A stretch of DNA of 37,612 nt from Lachnospiraceae bacterium (GTDB lineage: Bacteria > Bacillota > Clostridia > Lachnospirales > Lachnospiraceae), in NCBI GenBank assembly GCA_014804785.1, contig JAAUZD010000024.1, forward strand, positions 1-37,612, given 5' to 3'. The notes beneath the pieces were generated by a model. The model saw only the letters and a list, made by a program, of their open reading frames with translations. It made no database searches and was not told the origin of the DNA. The stretch's first letter is position 1, and each line of letters opens with the position of its first letter. A program made the translations under genes and the position numbers. Below are positions 1 through 8,366 of the stretch, piece after piece.

Positions 1-142
1 GCCACTTTACACCGCTTCTTGCCATGTAATCTTCCGGGTCATCTCCAAGCATCAGGATCATTGCGCTATCACTTTTATTTTTGGTTTTCCAATAAGCTCC
101 GTAAAAACCATCCGTTTCCACCTCAAAATGTACCTTTTTCAT
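1..142 (-). CDS. Alpha/beta hydrolase, BAAT/acyl-CoA thioester hydrolase-like (5' end only)
   Basis: Only the first 47 codons are inside the window; the gene continues past base 1. The start ATG is at 140-142, preceded by a strong AGGAGGG at a normal distance; an ATG 8 bases upstream is closed at once by a stop. The peptide begins MKKVHFEVETDGFYGAYW and contains MILMLGDDPEDYMARSGVKW, which I recognise as the N-terminus of cytosolic alpha/beta hydrolases annotated as BAAT or acyl-CoA thioester hydrolase C-terminal-domain proteins. The strand opening with LMLGDD normally leads into the hydrolase core. The nucleophile and His are outside the window, so substrate and activity cannot be judged. 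It has its own promoter with a probable TetR-type operator (234-287). Family call fairly secure, function not. Confidence 0.7.
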   Translation of the reverse strand, partial: MKKVHFEVETDGFYGAYWKTKNKSDSAMILMLGDDPEDYMARSGVKW

Positions 143-233
143 ATCTGCATACCCTCCTCACTCTCCCATTCAGTTTTTCATTTACGGTTATCAAAAGCTA
201 ACCTACTCCTAAAAAAAGAAGCGGCTACTTTAT

Positions 234-287
234 GTTAGTCTCTGCTAACTCATATCAAATATACTCCTTTCTCTATTCATTTGTCAA
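234..287 (-). promoter_or_regulatory. Sigma-A promoter with palindromic operator for the BAAT-like gene
   Basis: On the minus strand TTGACA (282-287) is followed after 18 bp by TATATT (258-263). Just downstream, across the expected start of transcription, lies GTTAG-6 bp-CTAAC (234-249), an interrupted palindrome of the size and type bound by TetR-family repressors. No TetR gene is in the window; it may lie beyond base 1. The promoter is seen in the sequence; the repressor class is inferred. Confidence 0.55.
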
Positions 288-472
288 TGCCAATCCGGCT
301 TATTCCTAATAAAAATCGGGAGCACAAATATAAAACATTCCACTCTTTTGCGCTTTGAAATCCCTCTTGATCTCTACGTGCTTTCCCGTATATCATTGCC
401 TCCCAGCAAGTAACCACACTCTCTGTTACACTCACTTACCAGCACAGTCAGTCAATTTAAATTTTTCTTGAC
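288..472. other. Non-coding stretch with no recognisable feature
   Basis: Apart from a consensus TTGACA at 468-473 on the plus strand, discussed with the adjacent repeat, I see no reading frame with a ribosome-binding site, hairpin or repeat here. The region separates two divergent transcription units. Confidence 0.4.
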
Positions 473-522
473 ATTGCTTTTTCTTTAGCAATTAAGCCGT
501 CAGGCTTAATTGCTTTTTCTTT
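473..522 (+). repeat. 36-bp partial tandem duplication containing a perfect 12-bp hairpin
   Basis: The 14-mer ATTGCTTTTTCTTT occurs at 473-486 and again at 509-522, a period of 36 bp. Between the copies lies a perfect inverted repeat, AGCAATTAAGCC (487-498) and GGCTTAATTGCT (503-514), with a GTCA loop, followed by TTTTCTTT. It could act as a rho-independent terminator or attenuator for anything transcribed from upstream, or as an operator. It separates the TTGACA at 468-473 from the TATAAT at 525-530 by 51 bp; removal of one unit would leave 15 bp. Confidence 0.75.
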
Positions 523-530
523 GTTATAAT
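522..530 (+). promoter_or_regulatory. Extended -10 promoter of the pore-former-like gene
   Basis: TGTTATAAT (522-530) is a full extended -10 element (TG-n-TATAAT) about 50 bp upstream of the start codon at 583. No good -35 lies 16-18 bp upstream. The near-perfect TTGACA at 468-473 is displaced by the hairpin repeat. Gene start is supported by GGAGGG at 571-576. Confidence 0.5.
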
Positions 531-582
531 ATAGGACGTAAATAACAGCTACTATCTAAATCAAATTTATGGAGGGATTGAA

Positions 583-2259
583 ATGGCAGAAAAACTAATT
601 TATGTCAGCAATGAACCGGTGATGGAAAACAGTGCATTGGAGGAAACCATGATTCATGTGGCGGAAGAATTAAACGCAAAAATTATGGTCAAAGATTTCG
701 AAGCAGACAGTGATGAAAGCGTAAACGCGCCAATCATTGTCATGTGTGATGGTGTCAATGTACAAGATGAAACTATTCTGGCAAATATCGAGAAAATATA
801 TTTTTCAAATAATCATGTCATCCTGTATAAGCCCACGAACAACGAAATAAATTCTGTCTATGAAAGGCTGGAGGGGAGGAAATACTTTAAAGCTGATAAC
901 AAGGTAACCGGATACAGCCTGTTTGGTCTCAAAATTGCAAAAAATGGAGTGCGCTATATACTGGAGGATCATGAAAAACAACTCAATGTCATATCAAAGA
1001 ATATGGTTGACTTTCTGGAAGACAAGCAGGAGTTGAACACACAGATGCTACAGCTTTTAAACGATAAAGCATCTGACATATTGGGTTCTGATGCATCCGA
1101 TATCAACCTTTCCAAAATGGCAAAACAGCATGTTATTACCAAAAGCTTTCTGCTCCAGGGAAAACCTTGTTCGCTTAGTTATTTCATGGTGTCCTGTCAT
1201 AAGTATGACGGAACAAACGCAGACGGCGGAGAAGACTGGTTCTTTATTCAACAATATGGAATCTTAGACGGTGAACCCGGATACGATAAACACTGGGCAG
1301 GAACTCGGATAAACGTCAATAATGAGTCCTGGTATGTGGGGCAGGGCGAAGTCTGCCTGAATTATGTTGATTTCTATAAAATGAAAAATTATATTCCTCT
1401 TCCTAATGGTGCAGAAAAACTATCGGCAGAGTTGGTTTATGTGGATCCGCAGGCCATAAACAGCAAGACCGCCTACACGGTTACTGAAGCTGTTGAAATC
1501 GGCGGAACAATAGGCTTTGAAGCCGGCGGAAGCAAAGGGGGACCGGAAGCAAAAGGAAGCGGCTCCTTCTCTGCAGGTGCCAATTTTAGTTCTTCCTACT
1601 CATTTGAAGTTCTGGACTGCAGCTGTAAGGGCACCTCACTAAGCATAAACAGCTCTTCAGCCGAATGGGAATACAGATTTAAGAGGGCTTCCCAAAACAG
1701 GAGCTCCGGAAAATGGCAGTATCTCCATGACCCTGCCGCCCTCTCCTGCTCCACATTCTCTCCTCTCAATTCATGGGTATGGAAATTTGCCACTGACAAA
1801 AGAGATGATTATAAGGGTTTTGTTTCTGAAATGGAAATAGGAATCATGAATACCATCAGCCGCTACAGCGGTTCACAATCCCCCAAAAACATTGCGGGAA
1901 AATGTGGAAAGGACGAACAGAGTAATATTTCTTTTGATATTACCTTTAACATGCCGCCTCTTTTAGGAGTTGATGCCAAAAGTCTTATGTTTGATAAGGA
2001 CAGCAGTACAAAGAAGCTGAATATAGCTGTTCAGGGAACATGGACCATGAAAATAGAGGGAACGTCTTCCTGGATCAGAGCCGACCAATATAAAGGAACC
2101 GGAGAACTCACAGAAGTTTTCATATCTGTTGACGAGAATACAGGCAACGAGGAGCGTCAAGAACTTCTGCAGATATACAGAATGAAAGATGTGAGTAAAA
2201 ATATTTCCGACGAATTGATCGAGGTCAAAGTCATTCAGTCTGCCGGCAAAATCAGTTGA
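583..2259 (+). CDS. Leukocidin-like beta-pore-forming protein with BACON-like C-terminus (putative)
   Basis: 558 residues; ATG at 583 behind GGAGGG. No signal peptide or membrane helix. Three parts are visible. Residues 1-165 are a mixed alpha/beta domain I do not recognise. Residues 180-455 look like a leukocidin/hemolysin-type core: YTVTEAVEIGGTIGFEAGG (298-316) leads into a Gly/Ser-rich alternating stretch and SSSYSFEVLDCS (336-347), the pattern of an amphipathic membrane hairpin, then AEWEYRFKRA and the aromatic block FSPLNSWVWKF (392-402). Residues 460-553 resemble a BACON/Ig-like domain (GTSSWIRADQYKGTGELTEV, then an NTGNEER turn). Secreted leukocidins carry a signal peptide; this one does not, so it may be released by lysis, be delivered by a partner, or act inside the cell. 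It is a single-gene unit ending at the hairpin at 2270-2302. Fold assignment is by eye only. Confidence 0.5.
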   Translation: MAEKLIYVSNEPVMENSALEETMIHVAEELNAKIMVKDFEADSDESVNAPIIVMCDGVNVQDETILANIEKIYFSNNHVILYKPTNNEINSVYERLEGRKYFKADNKVTGYSLFGLKIAKNGVRYILEDHEKQLNVISKNMVDFLEDKQELNTQMLQLLNDKASDILGSDASDINLSKMAKQHVITKSFLLQGKPCSLSYFMVSCHKYDGTNADGGEDWFFIQQYGILDGEPGYDKHWAGTRINVNNESWYVGQGEVCLNYVDFYKMKNYIPLPNGAEKLSAELVYVDPQAINSKTAYTVTEAVEIGGTIGFEAGGSKGGPEAKGSGSFSAGANFSSSYSFEVLDCSCKGTSLSINSSSAEWEYRFKRASQNRSSGKWQYLHDPAALSCSTFSPLNSWVWKFATDKRDDYKGFVSEMEIGIMNTISRYSGSQSPKNIAGKCGKDEQSNISFDITFNMPPLLGVDAKSLMFDKDSSTKKLNIAVQGTWTMKIEGTSSWIRADQYKGTGELTEVFISVDENTGNEERQELLQIYRMKDVSKNISDELIEVKVIQSAGKIS

Positions 2260-2269
2260 TATGGTTACT

Positions 2270-2302
2270 TAAGGGGCGAAAATTTTCGAACTTCGCCCCT
2301 TA
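2270..2302. terminator. Strong hairpin between convergent genes
   Basis: TAAGGGGCGAA (2270-2280) pairs perfectly with TTCGCCCCTTA (2292-2302) around an 11-base loop. There is no clear T-run on either side, but its place between the convergent stop codons at 2259 and 2386 suggests a two-way transcription stop. Confidence 0.6.
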
Positions 2303-2385
2303 CCTGTATTATACAAATATTTTTGTTCATTATCATCAGATGCAACTTTTTTAATTTGAGCTTCCCCTGGGCTTTTCACCAATGC

Positions 2386-3681
2386 TCAGTCTGGAGAAGG
2401 AAAATCTTTCACCGCTTCTGAAATATCGGTTCCATCTCCAATCTTCGTCAGCAGCTGCCACCATGCAGTACGTGCCTTTTCCCATTCGGGGGTAATCTGA
2501 TAATAGTCACCCATGTATGGCGTAAAAATGCTGTATTCCGTCATCAGCATATCATTTTCATATATATTATCCATATCCCGCACCGGCCAGTAGGAGGACG
2601 CCCTTACTGCCCTTGTGTATGGAACATCATTTTCTGTCATATAGCGGATAAAGGTTTTTGCTGCCGCGATCCGCTCCTGGCTGCCATTGTCAAAAATACC
2701 AAAACCCCAGATACCGCCCTGAAGCTTCGGTGTATCTTCGCTGGTCGGAAAAGCCATCGGAAAAACTTCAAAATCCAAATCCGGGTGGTTGATGGTCTGT
2801 TGAACCTCCATGGACACATTCCAGCAGAAACACATGGCAGTTTCTTTTTTGCAAAACAGATCGATTGCATCCGCAGAGGAAAGAGAAGGTTCAAAGGCGA
2901 TACCCTCTAAATCATAAAGAAGCTGCAGGGCTTTCCTGTTTTCTTCGCTGTCAACTGTATAAAATGTATGTGCGGCATCGGTAAAAGTGCCGCCATACAG
3001 ATTGTTCACCAAGGCACGTGTTCCCTGGTCGCCGCTTTGATTTTTACAGTATAGGATGCCCGCACTTCTATCCTGCCCCTGGGCAGTTCCGTAAGCATTC
3101 AATGCCTGAACCGCTTCGATAAAATCCTCCGTCGTCCAGGTGTGTGTTTCTTCATCTATGTACTGGAGGGCTCCGGCCTCCTTAAACATATCATAATTAA
3201 TAGCCATGCAGTGTGCAGACATACAAATTGGAAATACATAATAATCTCCGTTTCTGTGCTGGCAGGCTTTTCTTATATTATCATATATTTCACCGGCCGT
3301 ATCAGATTCCCACAGTTCGGACAAATCGACCATGCATCCTTTTTCACCCCAGTTTGCCACAAGGCGCTCCGGTCCTTCCAGAATCAAATCCGGCATACAT
3401 CCGTCTGAAATTGCCTGATTGATTTTTTCATCTCCACTATCGTAAGTTAAATATTCCACAGAAACATGAATGTCAGGATATTCCTTATGAAAATCGGTCA
3501 ACATGCTGGCTACCGCCGTAGGATTTCCCCAGTTGCCTACCGGAAAAGTCCATAAAATCAGTTCCGTATCTTCCTTGCTGTCACCAACGTCCTCCGATTC
3601 GACATTTAAAGTTTTGCCGCCGCAAGAAGACAAAAGAACAGCAGACAACAGGAAACTTATCAAAGCATACATTTTTTTCAT
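2386..3681 (-). CDS. Extracellular sugar-binding lipoprotein (ABC transporter substrate-binding type)
   Basis: 431 residues with a lipoprotein signal: KK, a hydrophobic stretch, then LLSSC with the acylated Cys at 20. The mature part is a type 1 solute-binding protein (MalE/UgpB-like): ILWTFPVGNWGNPTAV near the N-terminus, YPDIHVSVEYLTYD, DLILEGPERLV, and LQGGIWGFGIF in the C-lobe. Length is normal. It is co-transcribed 32 bp downstream of a hybrid sensor kinase, and no permease or ATPase gene is nearby. A role in presenting a ligand to the kinase's extracellular domain is therefore as likely as transport with distant permeases; this is inference. SD is AAAGGG, 11 bases before the ATG. Ligand unknown, probably a sugar or oligosaccharide. 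Confidence 0.85.
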   Translation of the reverse strand: MKKMYALISFLLSAVLLSSCGGKTLNVESEDVGDSKEDTELILWTFPVGNWGNPTAVASMLTDFHKEYPDIHVSVEYLTYDSGDEKINQAISDGCMPDLILEGPERLVANWGEKGCMVDLSELWESDTAGEIYDNIRKACQHRNGDYYVFPICMSAHCMAINYDMFKEAGALQYIDEETHTWTTEDFIEAVQALNAYGTAQGQDRSAGILYCKNQSGDQGTRALVNNLYGGTFTDAAHTFYTVDSEENRKALQLLYDLEGIAFEPSLSSADAIDLFCKKETAMCFCWNVSMEVQQTINHPDLDFEVFPMAFPTSEDTPKLQGGIWGFGIFDNGSQERIAAAKTFIRYMTENDVPYTRAVRASSYWPVRDMDNIYENDMLMTEYSIFTPYMGDYYQITPEWEKARTAWWQLLTKIGDGTDISEAVKDFPSPD

Positions 3682-3713
3682 AACAAAAATTCCCTTTCCA
3701 TTAATCTTGATTC

Positions 3714-6281
3714 TTAATGAAGATACTGACCTAACAAGGAGACAATTTTCTGTGGTTCTAAGGGTTTTGCCGTGTGGGCATTCATACCGCAGTCAAGGCA
3801 TCTTTGAATATCATCTTTAAATGCATCTGCACTGACCGCAATAATCGGAATGGTTTGTGCATCTTCCCGTTTTAGCTTTCGTATCGCCTCTGCCGCTTCA
3901 AAACCTGTCATAATAGGCATTCGAAGATCCATCAAGATGGCGTCATACCATCCTAGGGCAGACCGGTCAAATAGTTCTACACAAATCTGCCCGTTTTCCG
4001 CCCACTCCACTTCAAATCCAAATTCACGAAGTATTTCACTTGCAATTTCCCAGTTCAATTCGTTATCTTCTGCTATGAGTATCCGTCTGCCCTTTAATTC
4101 AACATCAGACTCTTCTTTCTGTTCCTGCTGGGGTTCATCCACTTCTGTAAACCGGCGCAGCCCATAATAAAGACTGGAGCGGAACAGGGGCTTTGAAATA
4201 AAACCACCGATGTTGTTTTTTTCATCTTTTATCTCCAGTTCATCCCATTCGCCATCAGTGAGGATTATGATAGGCAGTTCCTGACCGAAACGTCCGGACA
4301 GTTCTTCGGCAACCTTTATCCAATCCTGCCCCTGTATATTCCAATCCACCAGAACCATGTGATAGTACTCATTTTGACCGCAACGCTCCTCTATCATCCG
4401 GAAAGCCTGTTTGATATCTGTTGCCATCTCCGCCTTAAGCCCAATGGATTCCAATGAGGCAACGGCAAGATTTCCTGCTGTTTCATCATCATCAATGATC
4501 AGAACATTCTTCTTCGGCAAATGCAGTTCTTTCTCTTGGTGCATTGTTTTTTCCATATCCAGAGCAATGTGGAAATGACTTCCTTTCCCCTGCTCACTTT
4601 CTACGGTGATGGTACCGCCCATTGCGTCTACAATATGCTTGGTAATGGTCAGACCCATTCCAGCTCCGGCTGTTTTATCCACACGGGCGTTGTCTTCTCT
4701 GGCAAACGCATCAAATATTTTATCCTGAAATTCTCCTGACATCCCTATGCCGTTGTCCTTCACATGTAAATGGGAACGGATATATTCATTTCCTTTCGGA
4801 GAAGCCTCTTCATACAGATTAACCTCAATGGTGCCTCTTTCCGGAGTGAACTTGACCGCATTTCCGATAATGTTCAAAAGAATCTGGCTTAAACGCACTC
4901 TGTCCGAACACACATTTTCATGATAGATATCATGTATATAAATATTGAAATGCTGTTCTTTTTCCTGGATCTGCGGCTGGATGATGGTCTCAATATTCTG
5001 CATAATATCACGAATACAAAGCGGTTCCATATTTAGTATCAGCTTACCGCCCTCAATTTTGGACATATCCAGCATATCGTTGATCAATCCCAGCAGGTGA
5101 CGGCTGGATACATGTATCTTTCTCAAGCAGGAACGTACCCGGGACGGATTATCTATACTGCCGATGGCAATCGATGTCATTCCCATAATGCCGTTCATTG
5201 GTGTACGGATATCATGGCTCATATTAGAGAGAAATTCATTTTTAGCCCGGTTAGAGCGCTCTGCTGACAGCATTGCCTGTTCCGCGGTTTTTCTGGCTTC
5301 CTCCAATGCATGCATCTGCATTTTTGTCAGACGGTAGTATCCAAAAAAGACAAGAAGCAGTGCACAGATAATCAGGCTGCCGCCGCCAATGGAAACATAA
5401 GCCCATTTTTTCTGAAGAAGATTTACTGTCTCATTCAATGTATTATGAGAAATTTTCAAAATCAAATACCACTCTGAATTTGGAAGACTGGTGCAATAGA
5501 CATTCCATGTTTCACCCAAAATCAAAACTTCACTGGTATAATCCCTGCCGGCTTCTATCGCATTACGGAGTTCTTCTGCATACTGGGCAGGTTCTTTTCC
5601 ATTGTAAGTTTCATAAAGTCTTTCAATCCGCTCAAAATAATTATTTTCTTCTATGGCATTGTTATTCAAAACATAGCTGCCATCCTTACGGATAATCGAA
5701 TATTCCATGTTACTGCTTCGAATATTATTTTCCAATGTATCAGCAAGATACCTGGTGGGCAGTCCCGCAACCAGCGCGATGCTCGTATTTCCGTCACTCA
5801 TGGGATACACAGCCGGTACACCCATTAAAACAACCGGATTTCCTGCCGCATCCTTTCCTGCACAAACATTATATTTGCCCCCTTGAACAGAACGGTGCAA
5901 ATCCTCCGGAACATCTGCCGTCACCTGGGAACCGTAGAGCATATGAAAGTTTCCGTCCTCTGTATAAAGGGCAAGATATTCAAAGCCTGCGGAGCGTGCA
6001 TTATAGTTCAGAGCTATCCGCATGGAGCTTTCTCCTGTAACGCGTCCGGGCGGAACGGAATCTACAAGCGATTCTACCTGTGACAGACGAAGCTCAATGG
6101 TAGTTCCAAAATGTGATGATACCTGCTCGCTGATTCCCGACATATAAAAGACACCCAGCTGCCGGATGGCATCTTCTCCCATAAGATTCACACAGATTGC
6201 CTGGATAATAAATATGAATATGCAGAAAATCGATACCAGAACAAGGCTTACGTTCAGAAAACGTGTTGTTCTCTTTTCCAT
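3714..6281 (-). CDS. Membrane hybrid sensor histidine kinase with two receiver domains
   Basis: 855 residues, first gene of a two-gene operon with the binding lipoprotein. Layout: TM1 about 9-31; extracellular sensor about 33-290, of Cache/PAS-like length; TM2 about 296-315; coiled linker; HisKA with SNMSHDIRTPMNG (phosphoacceptor His356); HATPase with N474, DNGIGM (509-514) and GAGMGL (539-544); receiver 1 (592-705) with Asp646, Thr675 and Lys697; receiver 2 (733-855) with Asp785 in MDLRMP and Lys839. Receiver 1 has all key residues but an unusual phospho-site context (VDWNI). No HPt domain is present, and no DNA-binding response regulator is adjacent, so the output partner lies elsewhere. 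The start is set by GGAGATAGGAATC before the ATG, and the promoter is at 6358-6386. Confidence 0.9.
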   Translation of the reverse strand: MEKRTTRFLNVSLVLVSIFCIFIFIIQAICVNLMGEDAIRQLGVFYMSGISEQVSSHFGTTIELRLSQVESLVDSVPPGRVTGESSMRIALNYNARSAGFEYLALYTEDGNFHMLYGSQVTADVPEDLHRSVQGGKYNVCAGKDAAGNPVVLMGVPAVYPMSDGNTSIALVAGLPTRYLADTLENNIRSSNMEYSIIRKDGSYVLNNNAIEENNYFERIERLYETYNGKEPAQYAEELRNAIEAGRDYTSEVLILGETWNVYCTSLPNSEWYLILKISHNTLNETVNLLQKKWAYVSIGGGSLIICALLLVFFGYYRLTKMQMHALEEARKTAEQAMLSAERSNRAKNEFLSNMSHDIRTPMNGIMGMTSIAIGSIDNPSRVRSCLRKIHVSSRHLLGLINDMLDMSKIEGGKLILNMEPLCIRDIMQNIETIIQPQIQEKEQHFNIYIHDIYHENVCSDRVRLSQILLNIIGNAVKFTPERGTIEVNLYEEASPKGNEYIRSHLHVKDNGIGMSGEFQDKIFDAFAREDNARVDKTAGAGMGLTITKHIVDAMGGTITVESEQGKGSHFHIALDMEKTMHQEKELHLPKKNVLIIDDDETAGNLAVASLESIGLKAEMATDIKQAFRMIEERCGQNEYYHMVLVDWNIQGQDWIKVAEELSGRFGQELPIIILTDGEWDELEIKDEKNNIGGFISKPLFRSSLYYGLRRFTEVDEPQQEQKEESDVELKGRRILIAEDNELNWEIASEILREFGFEVEWAENGQICVELFDRSALGWYDAILMDLRMPIMTGFEAAEAIRKLKREDAQTIPIIAVSADAFKDDIQRCLDCGMNAHTAKPLEPQKIVSLLGQYLH

Positions 6282-6357
6282 GATTCCTATCTCCCAAAAG
6301 TAATGATTAAATTGTCTGTTGATATTTTAACTCATGCAGACAAAATAATATATGCCT

Positions 6358-6386
6358 ATTATAGTACATCAGAAATTTACTTTCAA
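6358..6386 (-). promoter_or_regulatory. Sigma-A promoter of the kinase/binding-protein operon
   Basis: Minus strand TTGAAA (6381-6386), 17 bp, TATAAT (6358-6363). Transcription should begin about 70 bp upstream of the kinase start codon. Confidence 0.65.
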
Positions 6387-6448
6387 GGAATCTTGAATGT
6401 TCGGTTTCCAATTCAGCAGCCATAAATAACAACTCCTTTTAGCAGTTC

Positions 6449-8242
6449 CTACAACTTCTTCAAATACTCTTCCACATTCAGATACGTCACATCTTCTACG
6501 ACATCAACTCCTGCCTCTGACAACGTTGTTGTTGCACCTCTATAAATTACATACTTACCAGTGATTGGACCATACCTGAATTCCGTGTCCTTACATTTTT
6601 GTTCATCCAATAGATGTCTGCACTGCTGCGGAACAACTTCCCTGCTATGCTTAATCTCATAAACTTCACAATTTCCTTCCTCCGGATAGAAAACCACCAT
6701 ATCAAATTCGCCTACTGCAAACTGCAGCCGAAATACTTCGCAGTTCTTTTTAGAAACCTTAGTTTCCAAAAGAACAATATCCTCCATCATTCTACCTTTG
6801 ATCTCATCAATAATTCGCTCGGTTACTCGATTTCGCTCTTCCAAAGACAATTCTCTGAACACCTCATCCTGCATAAGCGATTTAACAAGGGACTCCGCCT
6901 GAGAATATCGCATCCCCGGCTGTGAAAATGCCGTTCTTGTCTCCCTACGATTATAGTCAGACATCCATCTGCTCTCAATTTCTACCGTAAGATCCAGCAA
7001 ATCCAGATATTCCTTTATTTCAAAACGATGAGCATCCTGTATTTCTACCGACTGTTCTGCTTTATCTTTGATTTCCAGCAAAGCCTTAAGCGTTTCATTC
7101 ACTTTCAGTATATCGATGCGGTCAAGAATATCTGTTGGTGCCTCCCTGTCTTTTCTCAAATTACTCGCAGAAATTCTCAAATCATTTGACTTAAAATCTC
7201 TGGTCAAAACCTCCATAGTGAACCGATGGTTCATATCCTCTACAATTCTATTGATGGCATTTGTTAATTCATTTTTCTCATACAGTTCCCGCAATGAACG
7301 AAAATGTCCTTCATACTTATAATTCTTCAATGAATGTTGAATATTTCGTGCAATGGCACTATCCACATATTCATCTGTACTTTTCTTAGTGGCAAAAATC
7401 ATTGCATTATCATTATACTGTTTTCCGCCAGGACTCATTGTTCCGCCATATCGAATAAAGTCATCAATGCCGACAATTCCCAATACTCTTTCGAACTCGC
7501 GATAAGGAATAAAGGTTGTGTGTGACATGATGCATCTATCATACAATTCCTCATCCTCAGAAAACATGAAGCCGAGGGAATCTGTTCCTGATAACACAAT
7601 CTTCATTCCGCTGGCTGCAAATACATCGGAAAATAAAGCTGCCCCTTCAATAAACTCATTCAACAGTGTAACTTCATCAATAAACACATATCTGTAGCCC
7701 TTCTGTTCCAAATACTTCAAATCCTGATTTACATCATCCAAAGACTTACTGTCCTGTGTTTGAATAAAAACCGTCTTGCTTCGCATGGCAGAATCCATTT
7801 CAGATATCAGCTGACGAATCAAAGTCGTTTTACCTGTTCTTCTGAGACCATACAAAATATACACTCTATCATGTATATCACCATAAACGTAATCATGAAG
7901 TTGCTGATAACACTCTCGTTTTACCCACTTTGCAACTGGTTTTACGAAATATTCCAGTTCTTTTCCAATTCTAACCGCACATCGAAGTTGATGTGATTCT
8001 TTCTTCCCATCACCTTCTTGCATATCAATATCTTTTATCAAATTCTGGAGTTCTTTTCTGCGTTCAATCTGCTTTGCAAGTTCCTCTAACTCTTCGTCCT
8101 TTGTTCTTCTGGAACGTTGCTTACCTTCTTCCCTCCATTGGTAATAAGCATATTCTTTGCCATTTATTTTCTTGTAAGTAATACCGCCGGATGGCAATAT
8201 TTCAATCTCGGCAATAATCTTGTTATATTCTTCGCTTGTCAT
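6449..8242 (-). CDS. AAA+ ATPase with basic N-terminal region and PD-(D/E)XK-like C-terminus
   Basis: 597 residues from the ATG at 8240-8242; the upstream GTG at 8251 is unlikely because it overlaps the AAGGAG that serves this ATG at 8-base spacing. Residues 1-70 are charge-rich (YYQWREEGKQRSRR), a type of N-terminus seen in small DNA-associated proteins. Walker A is GLRRTGKTT (132-140), Walker B YVFIDEV (Asp189, Glu190), and LSGTDS follows as a sensor strand. This is the 'archaeal-type/DUF4143' ATPase group. The C-terminus has GEFDMVVFYPEE followed by VYEIKHS (Asp514, Glu529, Lys531), matching the D...ExK core of the PD-(D/E)XK nuclease fold. Members are often linked to mobile or defence regions, but specific roles are mostly unknown. 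It stands alone; the upstream exonuclease is separated from it by a terminator. Confidence 0.8.
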   Translation of the reverse strand: MTSEEYNKIIAEIEILPSGGITYKKINGKEYAYYQWREEGKQRSRRTKDEELEELAKQIERRKELQNLIKDIDMQEGDGKKESHQLRCAVRIGKELEYFVKPVAKWVKRECYQQLHDYVYGDIHDRVYILYGLRRTGKTTLIRQLISEMDSAMRSKTVFIQTQDSKSLDDVNQDLKYLEQKGYRYVFIDEVTLLNEFIEGAALFSDVFAASGMKIVLSGTDSLGFMFSEDEELYDRCIMSHTTFIPYREFERVLGIVGIDDFIRYGGTMSPGGKQYNDNAMIFATKKSTDEYVDSAIARNIQHSLKNYKYEGHFRSLRELYEKNELTNAINRIVEDMNHRFTMEVLTRDFKSNDLRISASNLRKDREAPTDILDRIDILKVNETLKALLEIKDKAEQSVEIQDAHRFEIKEYLDLLDLTVEIESRWMSDYNRRETRTAFSQPGMRYSQAESLVKSLMQDEVFRELSLEERNRVTERIIDEIKGRMMEDIVLLETKVSKKNCEVFRLQFAVGEFDMVVFYPEEGNCEVYEIKHSREVVPQQCRHLLDEQKCKDTEFRYGPITGKYVIYRGATTTLSEAGVDVVEDVTYLNVEEYLKKL

Positions 8243-8309
8243 AGACACCACTCCTTACATAGCCATTTTAACTTTTTTAACTTCGTCTGTAAAGTTAAAT
8301 CAGAAAAAT

Positions 8310-8340
8310 AGCGGCTTCCGATTCATCGCCAGAAGCCGCT
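8310..8340 (-). terminator. Rho-independent terminator after the exonuclease gene
   Basis: AGCGGCTTC (8310-8318) and GAAGCCGCT (8332-8340) form a perfect 9-bp stem; read on the minus strand it is followed by ATTTTTCT. It lies 27 bases past the exonuclease stop codon. Confidence 0.8.
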
Positions 8341-8366
8341 GCATTTATTCATCAAGTCTTTTTATC

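Noticed and set aside
19-201. 60-codon plus-strand frame at the left edge
   Set aside because: It is antisense to the BAAT-like gene, with no ribosome-binding site; the minus-strand reading has a strong one and recognisable protein sequence.
5735-6083. Plus-strand frames inside the histidine kinase gene
   Set aside because: They are antisense to a well-supported coding region and have no ribosome-binding sites or family similarity.
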